NCBI RefSeq assembly: GCF_033118175.1
Contig: NC_083698.1
Location: forward strand, 73,563,001 to 73,627,000
Reading direction: 5' to 3'
DNA length: 64,000 nucleotides
DNA from: Dama dama
Lineage: Eukaryota; Chordata; Mammalia; Artiodactyla; Cervidae
Shown here: positions 1 to 10,923 of the stretch, one piece after another
Layout: each line of letters opens with the position of its first letter
How positions within the stretch are numbered: position 1 is the stretch's first letter
Notes under the pieces: generated by a model
Told to the model about the DNA's origin: nothing
Databases searched by the model: none
The model's input: only the letters and a program-made list of their open reading frames with translations
Made by a program: the position numbers and the translations under genes

Positions 1-2099
1 CAGGGTTTCTGCTGTGCACTCCACTGGCTGCTGTGAATGCCCAGGGTATTCTGTCAGATTCTGACCCAGCAGCTCGGAACCACAAGAGCTGCCCACCTGT
101 GTTCCCGTGCTGGGTCCCTCCGGACTCTCACAACTTTGGGACACGTGAGTTAAGGACTTGATGCTGGGTAGTGACTAACATGAGCCTGAATGAAATGGGA
201 TGTGGATGTCCATGAGCCTCCGAAGACTCTAGAAATCTCCCTGTGCCATCTGAAGGCATAGGCGGTGGAGACAGGTGGGAAGGAGAGGAGGGAACCCTGA
301 ATGAGGAATCCCAGGGCTCAGTGGGGTGGGTCACCTGGGGACAATGAGTCCTTGTTCTCATTTGCAGCCATGGACTCCCACCTCCCTTCGGAAGAATAGA
401 AGCCCTCGGAGAGGAGAGGGGAGACAACTGCTGGGGTCTTGAGTGTTGTCTTGGAAAGAGGCTGGAGGAGGGCAGCAGGGAAAGCAGGGAGGATGACAGG
501 CCAGGTGCCCAGCTCTGCAGGGCAGGCTGCGGGGAGGGGCTAGCTGCTGGGGGAGGGGCCAGCAGTGGGGGTTTCCTCTCTTTGCTGGCCTCTCTCTGGA
601 AACACCCCCCTAACCCTTTTCACACATGGGAAACTCTTGGAGCACAAAGCTTGGCCCTGTTTAGGGCCCTGTGCCCAGTATCCCCATGGTCACTTGAGTC
701 TGGCCCATAAGTGAGCCTCCCATGCCCCAGCTTGATGATGTTGGTGTGAGCCCACCGCTGGTTTAGCCTGGAGGGAATGGAGCCTGGGCAGCACCCACCC
801 TGTGGAGCCAACAGCTGGACACAGGATAGGATGTGGGAGCTACCCGCCACCCCTGAAGGCTACGGTTCTCCTCAAACCTCCGGAGGTGGGCAGCATCAGC
901 ATCTGGCATCCCCCCATCCGGGGGAGGGGTGGCTCTGTCTCTGACTGGTGCAGGACCCCTGGCATTCGGTCACAACCACTCAGGTGAGGATAGGAAGGCA
1001 GCCGAGGGCAGGGGCTCCTGCTTGGGACACCCGACAGCTGCGTCTTCCTGCTGCGCCTGCACCGCACGTTCAGGCGGGTGATTCTATAGACAAGTCGCTG
1101 CCTGGGGCCTGGCCACACACACATTCCCACACCTCATAGCCTGAGAGCCGGCCCTGTCCACTCCTTCCCTGTGGGCACCCTTCTCCCCTGAGATCTCAGC
1201 CACAAGGGGTGGGCATTCCACACTTCATGCAGAAGTGACCCCAGGTGGGGGCTTAACTCTGATATGATGCTAGGACCCCCGCTGGCTCAGTGTCCAGTAG
1301 CTGCCAGGTTTGGCAGGGTGTCCTGATGATGGGGTGTCCTAGGCAGCGGACACTGTGGCCCATGACCTCTAGCTGGTGCCCTGACATGTTCCAGCCTCCT
1401 TGTCTCCGGCCAGGGGTCCAGTAGCCACCCAGGAGGAGAGAGCAACCCAGAGCCCCATCCACATGCTGGGCAGTGTGGACCTTCCACGCAAGATTTCATG
1501 TTCGGTCCAGCATGACATGTCCTCACTTCTGACTTCCTCACTTGTCCCAGGCTGAGCCGGGGAAGCGGGTGGCAGCCCGCTGGGCCTCCTGTCCTTCCTC
1601 CGCCCCTGCCCGGCGCCTCGCGGGTGTCCTTCTGCCGGTGACAGCACTGCTGCTGCTCCTGGCAGCTGGCGAGGGGCCAGCCACCCACCCACGTCCCTCC
1701 TGTCGCCCTCCTCCTGGCTCCTTTCACCCCCCACCCCGCTCTGCTGTGAGTCACCCGCAGCCAGGGAGCAGGTGGGGGCTGGGAAGGCAGCTGTCACCGG
1801 GCCTTGGGTCCAGTCCTGATCTTGGGAACACAGCTCTCTGGGTACCTGTTTCCTCCACTGTGACTGTGCCCCACCCCGCAGGGTGCAGACATCCTCTCCC
1901 GCCTCTGAGGGCTGCATCTCTTCTCCTGCCCCCAGCAGCCTCCTCTTTGTTCTTGACTCAGCTCTGGGTTCTCCCATCTGGGGGTCTGTGGCTGGGGGGA
2001 CCCGCCTCACTGATGAGTTTAGGATAGTACAGAGCTGGTTTGAGTCTCCCATTGCCATTCATCAGGGTATTATCAGAGTTAAACAGCTAACGCCTGAAA

Positions 2100-2113
2100 C
2101 CACCAGGTGGCGC
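2100..2113 (+). promoter_or_regulatory. Candidate CTCF-binding motif
   Basis: The 14-mer CCACCAGGTGGCGC matches every position of the published CTCF core consensus CCASYAGRKGGCRS. It lies in unique intron sequence outside any recognised repeat. Binding is inferred from sequence alone. Confidence 0.5.
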
Positions 2114-4016
2114 CCACGGCCTGATGGCTGTGTGTGGCAGCGCCAGTCTCTTCCTGTTCCTTGGGGGTCCCCTGCCCATCTCCTTCATGGTGGGCGGTGG
2201 GTGCCAGCTACAGCACAGTGGCAGCCCCAAATGGACCTGTCCCCGCCTCCTGGGGGCTCCTGGGGTCTGGGAACTGCACTGGGCCACCTCCCTTCCCGGG
2301 TGCCCCTGCCACCCACCTTGGGGACCTCCAGGATGCGGGGTGCGCCTGGCACTAAAATCAAGGTAGAATTACTCAGAAGCTTCCAGGCCCCGCGTTGCCA
2401 GGGACACAAGCTGCAGAACTGCGGGGTGAAGCCTCACGGGCTGTGGCAGGAGCTTAGGGTGCAGGAGCCGCTGATCACAGGTCCCATGTAGCTGGTGTCT
2501 TTGACTAAAGTTCTTTTTGTTTTGTTGGATAAACACTTTCATAGGGTATAAGTGAATGCTGTGTTTTATCAGTGGGGTGTTTCTCTGGCAGGAGAAATAA
2601 ATAGCTTGTTTCTGCCTCTGCTGACGCTGTCTGGGGAGCAGGTGTAAATGTCACGTGTGTGTGTTAGGTTGCCCCAGACGCACCACACCAGTCATCTTTG
2701 GCAACCGGCCCACAGGTACTTAGGTGGGTCTCCATGGGTGTGGCTCCATTAGATGCCTGAGCTTTTTACAAGATGGCTGAACTCAGGAGTTCCCCTTTAG
2801 AGCTTCACATCAGAGGGGGTGTGGGAACTGAAGCTGTACCCCCAGGAATGGCAGACTCCTCCAAAACCCGCCTCTGGCATCCCCCGTGAGTCTTCCCGCC
2901 CCCTATCCTGCTGTCCTTGGGGCTTATGGTACTGCTTCTCTGCTCCTTGGGACCCAGGATGGGTGTCCCTGGGCTTCCTGGGACATGCTCAGCCTGTGGG
3001 CGAGGGGGGGGCAGAGAGCCTTCCCCTCAACAGGGTGGGGTTCTGGAGGCTGGAGGGGGCTTGGCTTGTGCCCTCACTCCCTGGCCCCTCATTCTTCCAC
3101 ACCCTGTTTTGGAGGTTAACCTGAGACCCCAAAGCCAGTATGCGTGAGGGGAGATGAAGGGACCAACGTGGGAGAGGGGGCCCCGCACCGTCTGGGGGCA
3201 GGATGCGTAGGGGTGCCAGTGGGTGGATCCTCAGGGCTCACTCGTCCTTGGATGCAAACCTGCACAGGTGTGGGACGCGTGCCGAGCCACATACCAATGT
3301 TAGTAACTAAACACTAGCTGACATGGCAGGGGGTCACAAGCAGCAGGTGCTGGGTCTCAGGGCAACTCTGGACACCCAGACCCTCAGTGCACCAGGCTGC
3401 AGCTCTGGGAGGGCCCTTTTGAGCCTCTCAGCTGGATTCAATGCCCCCATGACCTCTAGAACCCTGGCAGTTGCTGGTGGGCCCCTCTTGGGGTCGCTCA
3501 CTGCCTGCCCAGCCAGGATATCGCTGCAGTGGGCATGGCAGGGTCTGGCTCCTCAAGAGGACTCTTGGACTTCCTTCAGGAGGGAGCACTAGGCTGGGGT
3601 GCCCAGTGTGCTGAGGGGTCCTGGTTGGGGTGGGCAGCCTTTTGATCGTGTTCTCTCCATGGCCCTGCTTGGTGGTCACTGCTGTGGTCTTCTGAGTCCA
3701 GACAGGTCTCTGGGGCCAGAGTTCTGGGAGGGAGGCAGGTGGCAGGCTGAGCAGGTGCGGCAGCCCCGAGAAGTCACAGCGCTTGCTCAGGGTCGCTGGC
3801 CCATCACATGTCCTGCTGTCCACCAGGGGACGGGTTAGGTGGAGTGTCCTCCCAGGTTCTCACTGACAGTTTAGGACTGGGTTGCACTTCTTGTGTGAAG
3901 CAGACTGGGTTAAATTTGACTCCTCAAAAAAAAAAAATTGACTCCTCCAACCATGTTGTCTATTACGATGTTAATTTTGAAATTCGGAGACAGCAGCTCC
4001 TTGACTTTGTAGAGGG

Positions 4017-4095
4017 GCATCCCTGGTAGCTCAGTTGGTAAAGAATCCACGTGCGATGCAGGAGACCCCAGTTCGATTCCTGGGTCGGGAAGATC
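4017..4095 (+). repeat. Ruminant tRNA-Glu-derived SINE (CHR-1/Bov-tA type), tRNA-like part
   Basis: The segment runs from GGCATCCCTGGTAGCTCAGT to a B-box-like GTTCGATTCCTGGGTCGGGA. This is the tRNA-related head of ruminant/cetartiodactyl SINEs in plus orientation. The A box (TAGCTCAGTTGG) and B box of the RNA polymerase III promoter are recognisable. The non-tRNA body is missing or too degenerate to see. Confidence 0.8.
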
Positions 4096-7000
4096 TGAAA
4101 GCAAATCAGAGGATGTGGGCAGAATTGGGATGCTGGGTTCTTCCTCCCACGGCCACATGCCTGGCCCGAGGTCAGCCTACTGGACCCGAGAGAAACAGCC
4201 TCCTCCTCCAGCCCCTTCTTATGGCTTCTGGTTCCCATCCAAGGTCACAGAATATCAACTTATATTTTTAATTTCAGGGCAAATATTTTATGACACACTC
4301 TCATCATGTTTAACCAGTGGCTTTGTGCTTACTGGAGACAGGACCAAATTAGAAAAAAACAAAACAGCATATTTCCCTATGACAAAAGTAACACAAGGTT
4401 GTTGTCAAAGTTGGGGAAAAATATAAAGAATAAAAATTATTCATAATTCTGCCACCCAGAGCAGAGCAGTTATGATCTTACTGAGATGTCTGCACTTGAA
4501 CTTTGACCACCTTGAAACATGTGTCGTGATACAGAGTTTCAGAGCTGCTCACTGGTCAAGTGCTGCTGTGCCTGATACGGAAAGGAGACAGCCAAGAGGG
4601 TCAATAACCTGCGTGGCCATGGGGTAGACATCTGCACCTGGGCTGGGCAACCTGGTGCCCCTTCTTGGCCCCAAACAAGTAATTTATCCCCCAGACACAC
4701 GCAGGAGTAGGACAAGATTTTTTGGATGGGGCTCTGCCATTGGTGGTAAGACTCAGGAATATGGTTGTTTAAATTATCTGCTTTCCAAAGATGGGTCTCC
4801 ACATGAATTTTCTCCTGGCTTTTATTTATGACTGCAATCAGGCAATTTTTCCAGGAAAGACGACCACCCCTGCTCTTATCACCTTACCATCCTGGGCTTT
4901 CTCTGACCTCAGCCTTGCTCCGTCTGCATGTAGGTGAGCTATTCATTAGCCATCCACATCAGGAGGAAATGAGCTATGACATTATGGGGACAGGGACAAA
5001 ATTGGAATATGGACTGTAGGTTGTACTGAGTATTGTATCTGCATTGGATTTAGTGAATAATAACTGCATTGAGATTACGTAAGAGAACGTCCTTGTTCTT
5101 ACAAAACACGCACCGAGCTCTTAACCTGGTAGAAGGACGTCAAATGTGGGGCTTACTCGCTCCTGCTGCAGAGGAAGTTAGTACGTGCATAGGAAGAAGA
5201 GAGATTATACAGAAATGCCCCGTTCATTGGCACTTTGTGCTATTCTTGCAGCTTAAAGTTTGAAAAGTCTTCAGATAGTGTCAAAAAAAAACCCACTAAG
5301 CAAGAACAGAACAACCCCCCGAACCCACCAGCCTGCACCTCCAAGCCTCCGTACTGCTGCCTGCGGGGGAGCCGCCATCTTGGCTGTTGCATGGACCACT
5401 CCCCTCCCCTCTAGAGTGAGCCTCACGGATAGGACCCCGACCCCTGTTGTTTGGTGTTGCCTGTTAATGAGCTTCATACAGATGGAAAAGTGGAAGCCAC
5501 GTCGCTTGTGTTCTTCTGTGGCTGTTTTCCACTCATCCATCCTAATGGTGGGTGACTCTTGGGCTGCATCTTGTCTACTGATGCCGTACCCACCCCCCAG
5601 CAGGATGGGGAACGTTTGCTGCATTGGGTATGGAGGTGAGGGCAAGATGGAGATGGAGTGAGGCAAGACGTGCGGGTCTGTCCCGAAGGCCCACCCACTG
5701 CCCTGTGGTTTTGCCAGAGCCCTCCCAGTCACAAGGGGTCTGGAAAGACAGGTGGGAGCCAGATGAGCAGCTCAGGGAGGTGTTAGCATTTCCGGGGCTA
5801 TGGCAGGGGGCAGGGGGGATGGGGTGGGGGGCGGGCTGAGTGCCCATCCTGAGAGGAGGGAGAGCCTGCTGGATCTCCTGGAGACATTCTGTCTGTAGGC
5901 ATGGTTTGCCCCACTCCAAAAGGGCACACGCCTGTTTGCAGGTATGTCCATGTTCAGGGCTGTCCTGAGGCTTCCAGCCCACCATCATCACTCAGCCCAG
6001 GGAGAGCTGACCATAGATGGGCCAGGGGGCGCCCTTCCTGCAGGAAGACTTGGTGGCTGGGTCTTCCTCATCCCCTCAGTCCACCCCACCTCCCAGCAGA
6101 GCCAGGGATGGGCTGGCAGGTCTGAGGAGGCCTGCCCAGTGACTTTATTGCTTCTGAGAACATATTGTAATTAGCCCATTAACTGTGTCCCACTAGTGGG
6201 GCTGTCAGGAGTTCCCTGGTGAATCAGGTGATCCTGTGGTCTTCTCTGGTATATTACTGTCCTCAGGCCCTCACTGTGAAGGGCCCAGGGCAAGCAGGGG
6301 TGGGGGCAGGTGTTCCAGGCCCCGGACACTCCCTTTCCAGTCACATCCCACCCTGGGGCAGCCTCCCTCCTGATCCCCCGCCTTTTTTCGCCATCCGGCC
6401 ACACATGCGTGCCAGTGCCCTGCTTGTTGGCCTCGATGTGAATGAAGTGCAGTTTGGGTCTTCTTCTGTGAGCGGCTTCTTCCACTTGTCCTCATGTTGG
6501 AAGATTGGGGTGATATGCACACGGATGGGTGTGTTCTGTTGTGTGATTTATTTCTGTCTTCTCTGGTCAGTGGAAATAGGTTTTTGTTTTTTTCAGTTTT
6601 TCGCCATTATAATCTTATCCGCTTTCAAAATCCTCCTGGCACCTCTGTTTGTTTGAAAGATAAAACTTCTGGCTGATAAGTTGCTCAGCCCTTGGGGGCA
6701 GAGAATTGAGGTTCTGTGCTTCTCAGGGTGGAAGGAGGCACACAGGGCTTGGGGGAGGAGGGGTAGTTTCATGATCAGCAGCTGTCTTGCCTGGGGCGAC
6801 TTCCTTCTGAGGCTTTTTTTTTTTTTTGATGACTTAGGGAATTTTTATTTCTCTCAAACTTTCTGAGTAATGCTTGGTAATTTTTAAGACTTGGTCCGAA
6901 GTCTACCATTTTGAAAATCTGGGGATCATGTTGCATACCCATGACCACTTTGTTTTATAAATTTCAAAAGCACCCTCTAAAACATAATTTTAGGGAGCCT

Positions 7001-7713
7001 CATCTTAACCTGCGTAAAAATTTAGATCCTGTGGAAGGTCCTCTGAGGCCTTGACTCTTCTTCTTGCTGACCTGGCATCGACACCAGGACCCATCAAAAT
7101 CCAGGCCTGTGTTTTGGAGGTTTGTGCATGGGGTGGTGGTGTGGGGGAGGGTATGTTAAGTCACACATCCCTTCCCCAGATGCCCCGCCAGAGGAAGGTC
7201 CAGCCCCAGGCTGACCCCGAACACTGGTCGGACGCCCCCCGTCGGCCGACAGCGCTATTCTGCCTGCCCACGGCCGCCTCTGATGAACAAACTGGGCCTC
7301 TGCAGAAAGCTCCACAGAGAACAGAATTAGGACAGATAAGGAAAGGATTAAATTGGTGCTGTCAGTTCTGTTGCTGACAGCCGGCATTTTCTCTTTCTGC
7401 ATCACGTGGGGGAAACTTTTGGCCCCGAGTGAGCACCAACCATGCCTCCCATGGGCCTCTCGCTCCAGGCCCTGGGCAGCCTCTTCCAGCACCAGTGCTG
7501 CCAGCCGGGGGTCTGGGCATGGGTAGGGGGTACAACCTGACGTGCCCCCTGGGCAGGTGGTGGTCAGCTGGGTAGACATCGCAGAAAGTGGTGGCCACGT
7601 CTCCCAGCCGTGAGTCTCATGGTTGGCGGCCCGTCCAGCATGCCGTCGAGGGGCTCCAGGGTGCCACTCGCTGCAGGGCCACAGGGTGATGCTGTGTCCC
7701 TTTCTTTCCCCAG

Positions 7714-7773
7714 ATCACCAGAAGCTGGAGAGAGAGGCTCGAATCTGCCGTCTCCTGAAGCATTCCAACATTG
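7714..7773 (+). CDS. CAMK2B: CAMK2B exon 3: kinase N-lobe (residues ~54-74)
   Basis: This exon encodes DHQKLEREARICRLLKHSNI in the N-lobe; the glutamate in LEREARI is the alpha-C helix residue that pairs with the ATP-binding lysine of exon 2. The acceptor is ...TTTCCCCAG and the donor G|GTGAGC. The first Asp codon starts with a G from exon 2. The 60-bp length equals the CAMK2 family exon 3. Confidence 0.98.
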
Positions 7774-8156
7774 GTGAGCTGCCTGCGGCGGGGTGGGAGG
7801 TGGGGGGCAGGGGAGGTCCCAGCTCTCCCGTTACAGGCAGCAGGAGGACCCTGAAGGCGTCCCTTTCCTTCCCCATTGAAGGTTCCCACCCTCAGGCCCC
7901 TGGAAACATCTCCTTTTGACCCAGAGGGAATCCTGCACAGACTCTGGGTCAGCCCCCTGGGGGAGGCCAAGGTCGGGTTCCTCCTGGACGGGTCCCTGCC
8001 GACCACTCTGTAACTCTATGCCAAGATTCTGGTGATAACACACAGGAGCCTAACATTCTGACGCTTCAGAAAACAATGTGATGGCCTGATTACAGAGAAA
8101 AAAGTTTGGAAACCAAAGACCAGTCAAAGACCACACCCAGCCTCAGCCTGAGCTCT

Positions 8157-8193
8157 GAGGTCTGAGGACCGAGGTCTGAGGACCGAGGTCTGA
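8157..8193 (+). repeat. Short tandem repeat, 14-bp unit
   Basis: The unit GAGGTCTGAGGACC occurs twice perfectly and once partially. A small intronic minisatellite. Confidence 0.8.
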
Positions 8194-9283
8194 TTCTGGA
8201 GGACCTCTGCTCTCCCCGAGTCCAGGGCTCTTGGAACTGTGGTCTGGGGTGGGTATCAGCTGCCCTGGGGGCCCGTGGAGTTCCCAGAGCCTGGGTCTTG
8301 GCCTAGGGCCTACTGTGGCTGCCCTGCCTGCAGTAGGACCCTTCTTTCTGCAACCTCCAGACTGAGTACAGACTCAGCCCAGACACAGTCACAGGAGCTG
8401 CTGGGACCCCAGACCCCGGAAGTTGGAGCAGATTTCCGGGGGCCTGTCAGCCTCTGCCCACCCGCCTCAGCTGTGAGGGGCCCCTTGTCCCCACAGCATA
8501 GCTGCCTGTCTCTCTTCACTTCTCATCCCTTAAGGGACTTCTGAGGAGCCCAGGACCCAGATCTTGCCCATGCTGGGAGGTAGACAGGAGACACAGAGGG
8601 GACAGTGGGCCTGTGGCCTCAGAGGCACCCAGGGAACTTGTCAGGGTGGATTCCTGGGCCCTCTCGCCCACGTTTGGGCACCAAACGTGCACCAGGATGG
8701 TGCGCGGCACTCTGTTTACAAGGGACGCCAGGCTGTGCTGAGCAGCTGCATCCATGCCACTCCCAGACCAGGGCCTCAGCCGCAGGGAGGGCCCGGAGGG
8801 ACCCTGGGAGGAGCCGAGAGGGCTCCCCTGGGAAGCAGGGCATAAGCTGTGAGGGCCCTCGTTTCCGAGGCGGTGTTCAGAGGTTTGGAGCTCAGAGACC
8901 TGGATTCGGGTGTGGCCTTCCACCCCCCCACCGCCCCCACCCAGAGAAGCCGCCGCAACAGTCACTGAACTGCTCTGAGCCCCAGTCTTCTTGTTCGTGG
9001 ACTGGGCGTGTTTCACAAGTGTGTCAGTGGTCCAGGCTTCACAACAAATTACCCCAAAACTCAACCAACAGGCACTGATTTTCTCTGTTTCTGTGGATTC
9101 AAGAGCAGTTCAGCTGGGTGACTGAGGCTGCCACAGATTTTATGGGATCAATGCCTTTGTTCAATACTTACTATGAAGTTTAAGACAGCAACAGCAGGGT
9201 AGGATTCTCTTGAGTCTGGGGGCCTGGGGCAGCTAGGCAGGTGGCCTGGCTCTGAGCCAGCCCTGCTCAGGGCTCTGGAGACA

Positions 9284-9465
9284 GACAGACAGAGACAGAG
9301 AAGGTGACAGAAAGCGAGAGAGACACACAGAAAGAAAAGACAGAGAAGCAGAGACTGAGACAGAGACAGAGGGGAACAGAGACACAGAGAGAGATGGAGA
9401 AAGAAAGAGAAAGACAGACACAGAGATAAAGACTGAGACAGAGAGATGGAGAGGGAAGGAGAACA
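9284..9465 (+). repeat. Purine-rich low-complexity tract (AGACAG/AGAGA)
   Basis: About 180 bp is nearly all A, G and C in AGACAGACAG, GAGACAGAG and AAAGAGAAAG patterns with almost no T on the plus strand. The minus strand is therefore a long CT-rich tract, which produces spurious Ser/Leu-rich open frames. Confidence 0.85.
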
Positions 9466-9479
9466 AGGAAGACAGTGCC

Positions 9480-10075
9480 CCCCAATTGTGTCAGATATAC
9501 ATAGCATATATACATATACTTATCAGTGTAACTGTTTTTAAGAGCACAGTTCTGTGGCGTTAAGTATATTCACATGTTATGTAACCATTGCCCTTATCTG
9601 TACTCAAAACTTTTTTCATCATCATCAGTGGAAACTCTGCATCCGTTAACGCTAACCCCCACCTGCACCCCGAGGCCCCACCACCCACCATTCTGCTTTC
9701 TGTCTCTATGAATTCGACACCGTAGGAACCTCATCAATGGGACCATGCCGTGTTTGTCTTTCGGGGACCAGCTTATTTTACTCAGCCTAATGTCCTCAAG
9801 CCTCATCCTTGTCGTAGTATGTGTCAGAATTTCCTTCCTTTTTAAAGCTGAATAATATTCTACTGTGTGTATGTTTCACATTGTGTTTATCCATTCATCC
9901 GTCAGTGGACACTTGGCCTTTTTCTGCCTGTTGGTTATTGTGACTAATGATGCCACGAACATGGGTGTACAAGTCTCTTTCTGGATCTCTGCTTTCAGTC
10001 CTTTGGGGGTAAACCTCGAAGTGGAATGGCTAGACCATGTGGTGCTTCTGTGTTTAACTTCTGGAGGAAGCACCA
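9480..10075 (-). mobile_element. Ancient L1 LINE fragment (ORF2 end and 3' UTR)
   Basis: Read on the plus strand this resembles the reverse complement of mammalian L1M-type 3' regions: a CACCATTCTGCTTTCTGTCTC stretch, then GAATAATATTC, TTTATCCATTCATCCGT, AATGATGCCACGAACATGGG and GAAGTGGAATGGCTAGA. It is heavily mutated with no open ORF2, and is a dead copy. Subfamily not assigned. Confidence 0.75.
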
Positions 10076-10763
10076 GGCCTTTTGATGGTTTGGTCTGGAA
10101 GGGGTGATGCCGTCCACCTTGCCTTATTTTTGCTTGAAGGAGCCCAGCTCTCCTCTTAAAGGAGGCTCATCAGAGGATGTGAATGCCTCTCACAACCAAC
10201 ATGGTAGCACATGGTGTCTCCTGGCTGCTGGCTGGGCTGTCTCATTAGGAGCAGGTACCCAGAGTCAGGCCCCCAGGGAGCAGCCCACAGGCAGAGCCCC
10301 CACCACTCCTGGGGCTTTAGTTTCCATTCAGAGACAAGCGGGCACCTGGGCAGAGGAGACAGGTGCAGGCTGCCTTGGCCCTGTGTGGGTACGCTGTGGG
10401 CACTGGGCAGCCCACTGCACCATGTGGGTCCCCGGGAAGCAGGCGAGGGTGTCCAGGATGGACATGAGCTCCAGGGCCTCACTGTGGGCTGTGCCCTCCA
10501 CACACATGTCCGTGTTGTACCCAGCTGTCCGGGAGGTTGGCCGCCTCCACCCGGGGTCTCTGGAATTCCTGTTCAGTGCATATTTCCCATTGCCGGTGGG
10601 AGCCTGAAGTGGAGACTTAGCCAAGGGCAAGGCTTCCTGCACCCTCACCTCACTGGTGGGCCGTGGCCACCCTGAGAGGTTGCCGCTCAGCAGGTGAGCA
10701 TGTCCCAAGCTTCCCTCCCTGCCCCCGGAGCTGTGGGTGACAGATTAAGCAGAGTCCGTGGTA

Positions 10764-10923
10764 GGCAGAACCATCTGCTGCTGCTGCTGCTAAGTCGCTT
10801 CAGTCGTGTCCGACTCTGTGCGACCGCCTAGACGGCAGCCCACCAGGCTCCTCCGTCCACAGGATTCTCTAGGCAAGAATACTGGCGTGGGTCGCCATTT
10901 CCTTCTCCAAGGCAGAACCGTCT
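10764..10923 (-). mobile_element. Bov-A-type SINE with target-site duplication
   Basis: The body, about 10,777-10,910, contains TCAGTCGTGTCCGACTCTGT and GGCAAGAATACTGG, diagnostic of ruminant Bov-A elements. On the minus strand it ends in a (CAG)n stretch, seen here as GCTGCTGCTGCTGCT. Flanking direct repeats GGCAGAACCATCT (10,764) and GGCAGAACCGTCT (10,911) are a 13-bp target-site duplication with one mismatch. Confidence 0.9.

Larger units (their letters stand above)
1..7713 (+). other. CAMK2B: CAMK2B intron 2 (3' part)
   Basis: No coding exon was found here; the exon 2 peptide (containing AAKIINTKK) is absent, so this intron is longer than 7.7 kb. It contains one tRNA-like SINE fragment at 4017-4095, a strong CTCF-like motif at 2100, weaker ones at 3820 and 6021, and a perfect hairpin at 7358-7381. 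A dT run at about 6814 and AT-rich old repeat remnants at about 4260-4520 are also present. Otherwise it is GC-rich unique sequence. Confidence 0.85.

Noticed and set aside
4017..4095. tRNA gene
   Set aside because: A and B boxes are present, but the sequence is the head of a ruminant tRNA-derived SINE and does not fold as a complete tRNA.
7182..7377. Possible exon after CCTTCCCCAG at 7181 (MPRQRKVQPQ...)
   Set aside because: It has an acceptor-like start and open frame but no family match, no clear donor, and it would not fit between exons 2 and 3 of a kinase domain that has no insert there.
1..7713. CAMK2B exons 1 and 2
   Set aside because: I looked for the glycine-loop and AAKIINTKK peptides in all plus frames and did not find them, so they are upstream of the window.
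9148..9515. Ser/Leu/Phe-rich minus-strand frames resembling membrane proteins
   Set aside because: They are the complement of the AGACAG/GAGA low-complexity tract and are not genes.
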